The notes beneath the pieces were generated by a model. The model had not been told where the DNA came from. It saw nothing but the letters and a program-made list of their open reading frames with translations, and did no database searches. This document shows positions 44,216 through 53,370 of a DNA stretch of 64,000 nucleotides, one piece after another. The DNA comes from an aff. Roholtiella sp. LEGE 12411 (lineage in GTDB: Bacteria; Cyanobacteriota; Cyanobacteriia; Cyanobacteriales; Nostocaceae), in assembly GCF_015206995.1 (NCBI RefSeq), contig NZ_JADEXR010000006.1, forward strand, positions 16,085-80,084, written 5' to 3'. A program made the position numbers and the translations under genes. Every line of letters begins with the position of its first letter. Within the stretch, counting starts at the first letter, position 1.

Positions 44216-47200
44216 ATGCAAACCCAAATCCTTGAAGGTGTCCGAATTTCTCCACTCCAGAAACATCTGTGGTTGTTACAGCACACAGATAAGCAAACGC
44301 CATTTCGCGTCCAAGGAGCAGTTTTAATTGAAGGCAAGCTAGACATAGCTAACCTTAAAGAAGCGTTAAAAAATGTTGTTAATAAGCATGAAATACTTAG
44401 GACTAAATTTCAGTGCTTATCGGGGATGGAAATTCCAGTTCAAGTAATCAATGATGGTAGCATCTGCTGGGAAGACGGCCATGATTTAAGTGGCTGGCAA
44501 CTTCAGCAACAAGAAGCTAAGATTAACGTAATTTTTCAAGAGATGCTTCATTTGCCTTTTGATTATGAAAAAGGTCAAATTTTGCATATCTCTCTAATAA
44601 CTTTATCACCGCAAAAATATATATTACTTTTCAGCTTACCCGCATTGTGTGCAGATTCTGCAACTCTGAAAAATTTGGTGCATGAAATCAGTAGTTCTTA
44701 CGCAGCTTGTTTACAAGATAAAGAATTATCTGATGAAATCCTCCAGTATGCTGATATTGCTGAATGGCAAAATGAATTACTTGAATCAGAAGATACAGCA
44801 ATAGGTAGAGAGTATTGGCGTAAACAAGATATTGCTCACCTTTTGGATTTACATTTGCCTTTAGAAAATCAACTGCAAGTCAATCAAGAGTTTCAGCCTC
44901 AAGTTGTGAGCTTGCAGATAAATTCTAATTTTACTAATGAAATTAAAACTTTAGCCCAGAAAAATAATACTTCTGTTTCTGTATTATTATTGGCTTGTTG
45001 GCAAGCATTGCTGATGCGTTTAACTGGGCAATCGGAGATAGTTATTGGTACAGCTAGCGATGGTCGTAATTACCAAGAATTAGAATCAGCGCTAGGATTA
45101 TTTGCTAAATATTTACCTTTACATAGTCATTTAACATCAACTAGCTTTTTTAGTGAAGTTTTACAGAAAACTCAAGATAGTCTTCAAGAAAACCATGAAT
45201 GGCAAGATAGTTTTAATTGGGAAATCATTAAACTTAATAAGGATATAACTACATCATATTTTCCATTTTGTTTTGATTTTGAATCACAAAATTATAAATA
45301 TACTGGTGCTAATATTAGCTTTTCAATTTACAAACAATATGCCTGTATAGACAGGTTTAAAGTGAAATGCTCATGTTTAGAATACAAAGATTATTTGACT
45401 GTAGAATTTCACTACGATGCTAACTTATTTAATGCTGAAAATATAAATCGTTTAACGGGAGAATTTGAGACTTTATTGCACAGTATCTTGAAAAATCCGT
45501 TATCGGCAATTAGTGAATTAGAGATATTACCGCCAAACGAGTTACAACAACTACTGGTTGATTTTAATCATACCCAGGCTGACTATCCCAAAAATAAGTG
45601 CATTCACCAATTATTTGAGGAACAGGTAAACCGTACACCAGACAATATTGCTGTTGTGTATGTAGACGCGCAAAGCGCGGCTTCTCAAAGAGTAAATCAG
45701 CAGTTAACTTATAGTGAACTTAACATCCGTGCTAACCAACTAGCCCATTACCTACAACAATTAGGAGTTAAGCCTGAAGTACCAGTGGGGATTTGTGTTG
45801 AACGCTCCTTAGAAATGGTCATCGGCTTATTAGGTATCCTCAAAGCAGGTGGAGCATATCTACCAATTGAGCCAACCTATCCCAAAGAACGTCAAGCATT
45901 TATCTTACAAGATGCTCAAATACCTGTACTGCTAACTCAACAACATTTAGCAGCAAACTTACCGATAGAAAAAACCCAAGTAATTTGCTTAGATACTGAT
46001 TGGGAAACTATTACCCAACAGCTAATAGATAACCCAGTCAGTGATATTACCACTCTCAATCTGGCTTACATCATCTACACTTCTGGCTCAACTGGGAAGC
46101 CTAAAGGTACATTAATTCACCATCAAGGACTAGTTAACTACCTGAGTTGGTGTACCCAAGCTTATAATGTTGACCAAGGTACAGGAACAATCGTTCATTC
46201 TCCTTTAGGATTTGACCTGACGATTACCAGCCTTTTCCCCCCTTTACTGGTGGGGAATCAGGTAGAAATTCTCTCAGAAAACCAAGGTATTGAAACTCTG
46301 GGTAATGCTTTACGCGATCGCTCTAACTTAAGTTTGGTGAAAATTACACCGGCTCACCTGAAGTTACTGTCTCAGATGTTATTACCGCAAGAAGCCGCAG
46401 GTCGCACTAGAGCCTTTATCATTGGTGGTGAGAATTTGTTGGCTGAAGATATTGCTTTCTGGCGAGAGTTTGCACCAGATACAATGTTGGTCAATGAATA
46501 TGGGCCGACAGAAACAGTTGTCGGTTGTTGCATTTACCAAGTACCGATAGGAGAAAATCTTTCTACTTCAGTAGCCATTGGTAATGCGATCGCTAATACT
46601 CAGTTATATGTGCTTGACCAATACTGTCAACCTGTACCGATTGGTGTAGCGGGTGAGTTGCACATTGGCGGCTTGGGATTAGCTAGAGGTTATCTCAATC
46701 AGCCAGAATTGACAGCACAAAAGTTTATTCCTAACCCATTTTCTCAAACACCGGGGGAACGGCTTTATAAAACTGGTGATTTGGCGCGTTACCGACCAGA
46801 TGGGGTTCTGGAATTTCTGGGACGCATTGATGATCAGGTAAAAATTCGCGGTTTCCGCATCGAACTAGCAGAAATTCAGTCTGTAATTTTAGAGCATTCA
46901 GAGGTAAAGGAAGCTGTAGTCATAGCACGAGAGGATGTTCCAGGTAACAAACGTTTAGTTGCATACATTGTTTGGAATGCAGAATCGTCCAGTTCTATCG
47001 ATGTTCTGCAAAGCTTTTTGTCAGAGAAGCTGCCTGATTATATGGTTCCCTCGGTTGTTGTACCATTAAAGGCTCTGCCTTTGACAACTAATGGCAAGGT
47101 GGATATAAAAGCATTGCCAGCACCAGAACAAATTAGAGCCGAGTCAGGTACTTTTGTGCCTCCGAGTACACCGACTGAAAAATTATTAGCAGACATTTGG

Positions 47201-48820
47201 ACTCAAGTTTTGCGTGTGGAACGCTTAGGTATCCACGATAATTTCTTTGAGTTGGGCGGCGATTCTATCTTGAGTATTCAAATTATTGCTAAAGCTAATC
47301 AAGCTGGTTTGCAATTGATTCCCAAGCAGATGTTTGATAACCAAACAATTGCAAAATTGTCAGCAGTGGCGGGTACGGTTCGCACTATCCAAGCAGAGCA
47401 AGGATTAGTGACAGGTGATGTATTTCTCACCTCGATTCAACAATGGTTTTTTGAGCAAAACCAACCGGAGCCGCACCACTGGAATCAGGCAATTCTGCTA
47501 GAAATGCGGCAAAATCTCGACACGGAGATTTTACAGCAGGTGATGCAGCAGTTAATATTGCATCATGATTCACTTCGTCTGCGTTTTGTCAAACAATTGT
47601 CTGAATGGCGGCAATTTATCGCTACTCCCACAGATATTGTGCCAGTGACACGCTGCGATTTTTCTACATGGTTACAGCAGGAACAAGAATTAGCGATCGC
47701 CTCTACAGCCACCAAATTACAAGCTAGTTTCAACCTCTTTGAGAGTCCGTTAGTACAAGCGGCTATTTTTGACCGTGGTGCAAATCAGCCCAGCTACTTA
47801 CTACTAATCATTCACCATTTAGCTGTTGATGGTGTTTCTTGGCGCATTCTCCTAGAGGATTTTCAAACTGTTTACACCCAAATCCAAGCGGGTGAGGCAA
47901 TTAAATTACCAGCTAAAACAACTTCCTTCCAGCAGTGGGCGCAAAAGTTAAAAAACTACGCCCAGTCAGATGAACTTCAGGAAGAACTAGAATACTGGTG
48001 TGCAGAATCCCGTCATCAGGTTTCCCGCATCCCAATAGATTTACCCGGAGGCGAGAACACAGAGGCTTCGGCTCGTACTATATCTGTTTCCTTGAGTGTG
48101 GCAGATACTCAGGCTTTGTTGCAAAAAGTCCCAGCCGTTTACCAAACCCAAATTAACGATGTCTTACTAACAGCACTGGTACAGACTTTTGCTGAGTGGC
48201 TGGGAGAGCCGACACTACTTTTAGATTTAGAAGGACATGGGCGGGAAGAAATCTTTGATGATGTGGATTTGTCACGGACTGTAGGCTGGTTTACGACCAT
48301 TTTCCCAGTATTATTAAACTTGCCTACAACATCTGACTCAGCTACGACGGTAAAAACTATCAAGGAGCAGTTACGCGAGATTCCCAATCGCGGTATCGGC
48401 TATGGTGTACTGCGTTATCTCAGCAGTAATGAATCAACAGCAGAAAAACTGCAAACCCTACCTCAAGCTGAGGTGCTGTTCAACTATTTGGGACAGTCGG
48501 ATCAAGTCCTTTCAGAATCATCACCCTTTGGTTTTACTGACGCAGACATAGGTGCTGCACACAGTCCCAAGGGAAATCGTCGCCATTTACTAGATATCAA
48601 CGCGATTGTAGTTGCAAACCAATTACAAATCAGTTGGACTTACAGCAATGCCATTCATCGCCAAACCACGATTGACAATCTAGCTGAGAATTTTATCAAG
48701 GCATTGCGATCGCTAATTCACCAAGTTTCTGGCAATAACTCACTCCCAGCAGATTTATCAGACTTCCAGTGGAGTGAAACAGACATAGAAAACATCATTG
48801 CAGCAATTGGAGACGTTTAA
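44216..48820 (+). CDS. NRPS: interface-like domain-A(Asn/Asp)-PCP-E
   Basis: A 1534-aa protein laid out like the Asp module at 22885. The N-terminal C-fold domain carries PALCADS (142-148) where HHxxxDG should be, at exactly the same residue numbers as in the paralogue, so it is not a working condensation domain. The A pocket reads DLTKIGEVGK, which fits the Asn code best (Asp has His rather than Glu at position 322). PCP LGGDS (Ser1017) and an intact E domain (HHLAVDGVSW, His1200) follow. Again the preceding protein ends in a C domain that can do the joining. If the N-terminal domain recruits the TauD-like hydroxylase, the residue would be beta-hydroxylated and D-configured. A repeat (45662-45695) adds about 12 residues early in the A domain. 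Confidence 0.9.
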   Translation: MQTQILEGVRISPLQKHLWLLQHTDKQTPFRVQGAVLIEGKLDIANLKEALKNVVNKHEILRTKFQCLSGMEIPVQVINDGSICWEDGHDLSGWQLQQQEAKINVIFQEMLHLPFDYEKGQILHISLITLSPQKYILLFSLPALCADSATLKNLVHEISSSYAACLQDKELSDEILQYADIAEWQNELLESEDTAIGREYWRKQDIAHLLDLHLPLENQLQVNQEFQPQVVSLQINSNFTNEIKTLAQKNNTSVSVLLLACWQALLMRLTGQSEIVIGTASDGRNYQELESALGLFAKYLPLHSHLTSTSFFSEVLQKTQDSLQENHEWQDSFNWEIIKLNKDITTSYFPFCFDFESQNYKYTGANISFSIYKQYACIDRFKVKCSCLEYKDYLTVEFHYDANLFNAENINRLTGEFETLLHSILKNPLSAISELEILPPNELQQLLVDFNHTQADYPKNKCIHQLFEEQVNRTPDNIAVVYVDAQSAASQRVNQQLTYSELNIRANQLAHYLQQLGVKPEVPVGICVERSLEMVIGLLGILKAGGAYLPIEPTYPKERQAFILQDAQIPVLLTQQHLAANLPIEKTQVICLDTDWETITQQLIDNPVSDITTLNLAYIIYTSGSTGKPKGTLIHHQGLVNYLSWCTQAYNVDQGTGTIVHSPLGFDLTITSLFPPLLVGNQVEILSENQGIETLGNALRDRSNLSLVKITPAHLKLLSQMLLPQEAAGRTRAFIIGGENLLAEDIAFWREFAPDTMLVNEYGPTETVVGCCIYQVPIGENLSTSVAIGNAIANTQLYVLDQYCQPVPIGVAGELHIGGLGLARGYLNQPELTAQKFIPNPFSQTPGERLYKTGDLARYRPDGVLEFLGRIDDQVKIRGFRIELAEIQSVILEHSEVKEAVVIAREDVPGNKRLVAYIVWNAESSSSIDVLQSFLSEKLPDYMVPSVVVPLKALPLTTNGKVDIKALPAPEQIRAESGTFVPPSTPTEKLLADIWTQVLRVERLGIHDNFFELGGDSILSIQIIAKANQAGLQLIPKQMFDNQTIAKLSAVAGTVRTIQAEQGLVTGDVFLTSIQQWFFEQNQPEPHHWNQAILLEMRQNLDTEILQQVMQQLILHHDSLRLRFVKQLSEWRQFIATPTDIVPVTRCDFSTWLQQEQELAIASTATKLQASFNLFESPLVQAAIFDRGANQPSYLLLIIHHLAVDGVSWRILLEDFQTVYTQIQAGEAIKLPAKTTSFQQWAQKLKNYAQSDELQEELEYWCAESRHQVSRIPIDLPGGENTEASARTISVSLSVADTQALLQKVPAVYQTQINDVLLTALVQTFAEWLGEPTLLLDLEGHGREEIFDDVDLSRTVGWFTTIFPVLLNLPTTSDSATTVKTIKEQLREIPNRGIGYGVLRYLSSNESTAEKLQTLPQAEVLFNYLGQSDQVLSESSPFGFTDADIGAAHSPKGNRRHLLDINAIVVANQLQISWTYSNAIHRQTTIDNLAENFIKALRSLIHQVSGNNSLPADLSDFQWSETDIENIIAAIGDV
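45662..45695. repeat. Small dispersed repeat in the A domain of the Asn/Asp module
   Basis: A stretch starting gtagacgcgcaaagcgcgg codes VDAQSAASQRVN between VVY and QQLTY. All other A domains here run VVFENQQLTY or similar with no insert. The gcgcaaagcgcg core is palindromic, and the words match the Nostoc dispersed-repeat type. Confidence 0.8.
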
Positions 48821-48842
48821 AATAGACATCTCCGAAAAAGAA

Positions 48843-48873
48843 TGTAGAGACGTAGCAGTGCTACGTCTCTACA
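48843..48873. repeat. Perfect 15-bp inverted repeat between NRPS genes
   Basis: The arms tgtagagacgtagca and tgctacgtctctaca are separated by a single base. It would form a near-closed hairpin in the operon mRNA, 23 bases after one NRPS stop and about 40 before the next start. Palindromes of this wording are common intergenic repeats in Nostoc-type genomes. With no T-run it is unlikely to end transcription fully but could mark an mRNA cleavage point. Confidence 0.85.
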
Positions 48874-48914
48874 AGGGTTCTGGGTAATGCATATTTAATT
48901 TATGGAGAGGTCTA

Positions 48915-51900
48915 ATGGGTATGCAAAATGTAGAGGATTTCTATCCTCTTTCGCCAATGCAGCAGGGATTACTTTTTCATACTCTATCTGCACCAGATAC
49001 AGGAGTTTATTTCAATCAGTTAGTGTGTACCCTTTCTGGACAATTGAATATTCCTGTATTTGAACGGGTTTGGCTGCAAGTGATTCAGCGTCATACAATT
49101 TTGCGGACTTGTTTTCGCTGGCAAGGTTTAAAAGAGCCTGTACAAGTGGTGCTGCGTCAGGTGCAACTGCCTTTAAAACATTACAACTGGCAGGGACTTT
49201 CATCTACTGAGCAGCAACAAAAGTTAGCAGCTTTTTTAGAGAGCAATTGCACTTTAGGTATTGATCTCACCCAAGCGCCGTTGATGCGTTTGGCGTTAAT
49301 TCAACTGAGCGAAAATACTTACCAATTTGTCTGGAACACCCATCATCTAATTACCGATGGTTGGTCTACATCAATGTTGCTAGAGGAAGTTTTTAAACTT
49401 TATACTGCTTTCTGCCAAGGTGAAGAATTGCGGTTAGAGCCTTCCCGCCCATACCGAGATTACATTAAATGGCTACAGCAACAGGATTTACAAAAAGCTG
49501 AGACTTTTTGGCGACAGACGTTGAGTGGTTTTTCGGCTCCGACTAATCTACGTATTGAAAAAACACTTAGTAGTACATATAGCCAAATATCGAATCATGC
49601 AACCCAAGAAATCAAACTTTCAGCTAGTCAAACCGCAGCGATGCGATCGCTCGTTCGTCAGCATCAAATCACCCTCAATACTTTAGTACAAGGCGCTTGG
49701 GCTTGGCTTCTGAGCTATTACAGTGGCGAAACAGACGTAATTTTTGGTGTTACCGTCTCTGGTCGTCCGGTAACGCTAGCGGGTGCTGAATCTATGGTGG
49801 GATTATTCATTAACACCTTACCTTTGAGGATACAAGTATCATCAAATACTTGCGTTTTGGCTCTACTCAAAGAGATTCAAGCTCAACAGTCCGAAATTTA
49901 TCAATATGAATATAGCCCCTTAGTACAAGTGCAAGGGTGGAGTGAAGTACCACGGGGAATGTCTTTGTTTGACAGCATCTTGGTATTTGAAAATTACCCA
50001 GTGGATACTGCAAAACGGCAAATTGACAATTTGGAAATTTCAAATGTTGTTGCGGATGAACGGACAAACTATCCTTTAACCGTCACAGCCGTACCTAGCC
50101 AAGAGTTGTCATTGGAAATTGCTTATAATCGCGAACGCTTTGATGATGATGCCATAACTCGGATGTTAGGGCATTTGGGCAACTTATTAACAGGTATGGT
50201 TGCAAATCCTCACCAGCGCCTGTCAGACTTGCCTCTGTTAACAGCAGCAGAAAAGCAAACTTTGTTGTTTGAGTGGAATAATACTGAAATTGATTCCCCT
50301 CAAGGCCAATGCATTCATCAATTATTTGAAGCACAAGTAGAGAAAATACCTGATGCCATAGCAGTAGTATTTCAAGAGCAATATTTAACCTATCGAGAAC
50401 TGAATCAAAGAGCAAATCAACTAGCCCACTATCTGCAAAAACTGGGAGTAGGGCCAGAAGTATTGGTGGGGATTTGTGTTGAGCGTTCCTTGGAAATGAT
50501 AGTTGGATTATTAGGAATTCTCAAGGCTGGCGGGGCATATCTGCCACTAGATCCAGTGTACCCGCAAGAACGGTTAGCGTATATGTTAGCGGATGCTCAA
50601 GTGTCAGTGTTGCTAACTCAGGAATTTCTCTTAAAAAATTTACCAGATACCCTAGCCAAAGTTATATGCATAGATAATGCAGAGTTAATAACACAACAAC
50701 CGCAAACCAATGCCGTCAATCAAAGTCAACTTGACAATTTAGCCTATGTAATCTACACATCAGGGTCAACAGGCAAACCCAAAGGGGTGATGATTGAACA
50801 AGGGTCTTTAGTTAACTATACCCAAGCAGCGATCGCGGAATATGAGATAAATTCTAGCGATCGCATTCTCCAATTTGCCTCCATTAGCTTTGATACCGCC
50901 GCCGAGGAAATTTTTCCCTGTTTAGTACAGGGAGCAACTTTGGTACTGCGAACTGATGAAATGTTAAGTTCAATACCTCATTTTTTAGAGAAATGTCAAC
51001 AACAATTACTCACTGTCTTAGATTTACCAACGGCTTTTTGGCAGCAATTAACTTCTGAGTTATCTACACTCAAATTAACTTTACCGTCATCTCTACGATT
51101 ATTGATTATCGGTGGTGAAAAAGCATCAACTGATCAAGTCTTAACTTGGCAACAGTGTGTAGATAAAAGAGTTAGGCTAGTTAATAGCTACGGCCCCACT
51201 GAAGCCACAGTAGTAGCTACAACTTGTGATTTATCAGAGCAAATTTTTACCCAAGAAATACCTATTGGCAAAGCTGTTTATAATATTCAAACTTATATCC
51301 TAGATAGCCACCTACAACCAGTTCCTATTGGTATTCCCGGCGAATTGTATATTGGCGGTAAAGGTGTAGCACGAGGTTATCTCAATCAACCTGAGTTAAC
51401 TGCTGAAAAATTCATTCCCAACCCTTTTAACAAAGCAAGAGACAAAAAGCTATATAAAACAGGAGACTTAGTACGCTACCGCAGTGATGGTAATATTGAA
51501 ATCCTTGGTCGCATAGACCACCAAGTGAAAATTCGTGGCTTTCGGATTGAACTAGGAGAAATCGAAGCCAAACTAATTCAGCATTCTTTTGTGCGAGAAA
51601 GTGTGGTTGTAGTTAGAGAAGATAATCCTGGTGACAAGCGACTACTAGCATATATCGTTCCTAATACTCAAAATTATGAATTAGAAAATAATATTGAACT
51701 GATACCGAAATTACGACAATTGATCAAAGAAAGTCTACCAGAGTACATGGTTCCTTCTGCTTTTGTACTACTGGAAAAACTACCACTTACACCGAATGGT
51801 AAAATAGACCGTCGGGCGCTACCTATAGCTGAACATTACTTGTCGAATCAAGAAACCAAGTATATAGCACCACGTACACCAATCGAAGAACAACTAGCGG

Positions 51901-53339
51901 AAATTTGGGCTGAATTGCTCAAGATTAAACAAGTTGGCATTGAAGACAACTTTTTTGATTTGGGAGGGCATTCTTTACTACTAACACAGCTTGTTTTTCG
52001 GGTACATCAAACATGGCAAATAGAACTACCTTTAAGCAGTTTGTGGGAAATGCCAACAGTTGCTAGTTTAGCCCAGAGTATTGAAACGGCTCAAAATATG
52101 GGTTATTCTACTCTTGCTATTACTTCCAAAAATCAAATTAATTGGGAAGCCGAAGCTGTCCTTGATCCTACCATACGTCCTGAGACACCAATTCAATATC
52201 CAACTGAGACTACTAACATTTTCTTAACTGGAATCACAGGTTTTGTAGGAGCATTTTTACTTTATGAACTCCTGCAACAAACTCATGCAGATATTTATTG
52301 CTTGGTACGTGCAGCTAATCCAGAAGAGGGCAAAAAAAGAATTCAAAATAGCCTCAAATCATCCTTAGTGTGGGACAATTCTTTCAGTTCTAGAATTATT
52401 GCAGTTGTAGGGAATTTATCTCAGCCATTTTTGGGACTTTCTCGGCAGAAATTTCAAGCACTAGCTGAGTTAATTGATGTGATTTATCACAATGGCGCGT
52501 TGGTTCATCATGCTTCCCCATACACCACACTAAAGCCTGCAAATGTATTAGGAACTCAGGAAGTTTTGAGACTAGCAACTCAAGCGAAAGTCAAACCCGT
52601 GCATTTTATGTCAACCGATGGAGTCTTCTCTCCCGTAGGTTATTCGGGTGTGAAAGTAGTTCGAGAACAAGATAGCCTTGATGATTATCAAGTGCCATCT
52701 GGCGGCTACACTCAGAGTAAATGGGTTGCTGAAAAATTAGTTACTATTGCTCGCGATCGCGGTCTTCCTGTATGTATATATAGACTAGGAAGAGTATCCG
52801 GACACAGCAAAACCGGAGTATTTAATCAAAATGACTTTTTATACAGATTAATCATTGGCTGTATAAAACTTGAAAAAGTTCCAGATGGCAATATGATTGA
52901 AGACATAGCGCCTGTAGACTATGTGAGCAAAGCCATAGTTCATTTATCCAAACAAGAAGAATCTATAGGTAAGGCATTCCATTTTGTAAATCCCCAACCT
53001 TTTCATTCAAATAGACTAATAAAATTACTCCGTTCCCTTGGCTATTCACTGCAAAAAATTAACTCTAAACAATGGCAAGCAGATTTGCTTAAAATTGCTG
53101 AACACAACCCAGAACATCCACTATATCCACTTATAACATTGCTGCTCCAGAAAGATTCTGAGAACAATAATAATACCGCAACAATACTAAAATTTGACTG
53201 TAAAAATACATCCAACGGACTTGCAAATACCTCTATTATTTGTCCGCCCATAGATGAAAACTTGTTTAATATTTACTTGAAATACCTTATAAAAGAAGGC
53301 TTTTTAAAGCCTCCAATGCCTGAATCTATCAACATCTAA
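48915..53339 (+). CDS. Terminal NRPS: C-A(basic residue?)-PCP-thioester reductase
   Basis: A 1474-aa protein. The C domain is of the D-accepting type (HHLITDGWS, His143). The A pocket reads DTEDIGSVVK, related to the other two Glu/Asp-containing codes in the operon. PCP Ser1020 lies in LGGHS. From about 1100 a reductase domain follows, with the NAD(P) motif LTGITGFVGA (1104-1113) and a short-chain-reductase YxxxK pair (Tyr1265, Lys1269). It replaces a thioesterase, so the chain should leave as an aldehyde (or, after a second reduction, an alcohol) rather than as an acid or ring. An aminotransferase gene follows within 31 bp. The start is ATG 48915 or 48921 after GGAGAGG. Its A domain is close in DNA sequence to the second A domain of the 32110 gene. 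Confidence 0.92.
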   Translation: MGMQNVEDFYPLSPMQQGLLFHTLSAPDTGVYFNQLVCTLSGQLNIPVFERVWLQVIQRHTILRTCFRWQGLKEPVQVVLRQVQLPLKHYNWQGLSSTEQQQKLAAFLESNCTLGIDLTQAPLMRLALIQLSENTYQFVWNTHHLITDGWSTSMLLEEVFKLYTAFCQGEELRLEPSRPYRDYIKWLQQQDLQKAETFWRQTLSGFSAPTNLRIEKTLSSTYSQISNHATQEIKLSASQTAAMRSLVRQHQITLNTLVQGAWAWLLSYYSGETDVIFGVTVSGRPVTLAGAESMVGLFINTLPLRIQVSSNTCVLALLKEIQAQQSEIYQYEYSPLVQVQGWSEVPRGMSLFDSILVFENYPVDTAKRQIDNLEISNVVADERTNYPLTVTAVPSQELSLEIAYNRERFDDDAITRMLGHLGNLLTGMVANPHQRLSDLPLLTAAEKQTLLFEWNNTEIDSPQGQCIHQLFEAQVEKIPDAIAVVFQEQYLTYRELNQRANQLAHYLQKLGVGPEVLVGICVERSLEMIVGLLGILKAGGAYLPLDPVYPQERLAYMLADAQVSVLLTQEFLLKNLPDTLAKVICIDNAELITQQPQTNAVNQSQLDNLAYVIYTSGSTGKPKGVMIEQGSLVNYTQAAIAEYEINSSDRILQFASISFDTAAEEIFPCLVQGATLVLRTDEMLSSIPHFLEKCQQQLLTVLDLPTAFWQQLTSELSTLKLTLPSSLRLLIIGGEKASTDQVLTWQQCVDKRVRLVNSYGPTEATVVATTCDLSEQIFTQEIPIGKAVYNIQTYILDSHLQPVPIGIPGELYIGGKGVARGYLNQPELTAEKFIPNPFNKARDKKLYKTGDLVRYRSDGNIEILGRIDHQVKIRGFRIELGEIEAKLIQHSFVRESVVVVREDNPGDKRLLAYIVPNTQNYELENNIELIPKLRQLIKESLPEYMVPSAFVLLEKLPLTPNGKIDRRALPIAEHYLSNQETKYIAPRTPIEEQLAEIWAELLKIKQVGIEDNFFDLGGHSLLLTQLVFRVHQTWQIELPLSSLWEMPTVASLAQSIETAQNMGYSTLAITSKNQINWEAEAVLDPTIRPETPIQYPTETTNIFLTGITGFVGAFLLYELLQQTHADIYCLVRAANPEEGKKRIQNSLKSSLVWDNSFSSRIIAVVGNLSQPFLGLSRQKFQALAELIDVIYHNGALVHHASPYTTLKPANVLGTQEVLRLATQAKVKPVHFMSTDGVFSPVGYSGVKVVREQDSLDDYQVPSGGYTQSKWVAEKLVTIARDRGLPVCIYRLGRVSGHSKTGVFNQNDFLYRLIIGCIKLEKVPDGNMIEDIAPVDYVSKAIVHLSKQEESIGKAFHFVNPQPFHSNRLIKLLRSLGYSLQKINSKQWQADLLKIAEHNPEHPLYPLITLLLQKDSENNNNTATILKFDCKNTSNGLANTSIICPPIDENLFNIYLKYLIKEGFLKPPMPESINI

Positions 53340-53370
53340 TTTACCAGAAACTTCATTACCCATTAATGCC

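Noticed and set aside
5503..53339. Regularly spaced GCGATCGC words considered as CRISPR-like or binding-site arrays
   Set aside because: They are the genome-wide HIP1 octamer with irregular spacing; there is no repeat-spacer order and no cas gene.
48915..53339. Thioesterase at the end of the assembly line
   Set aside because: The C-terminal domain has NAD(P)-binding and YxxxK motifs, not a GxSxG alpha/beta hydrolase.
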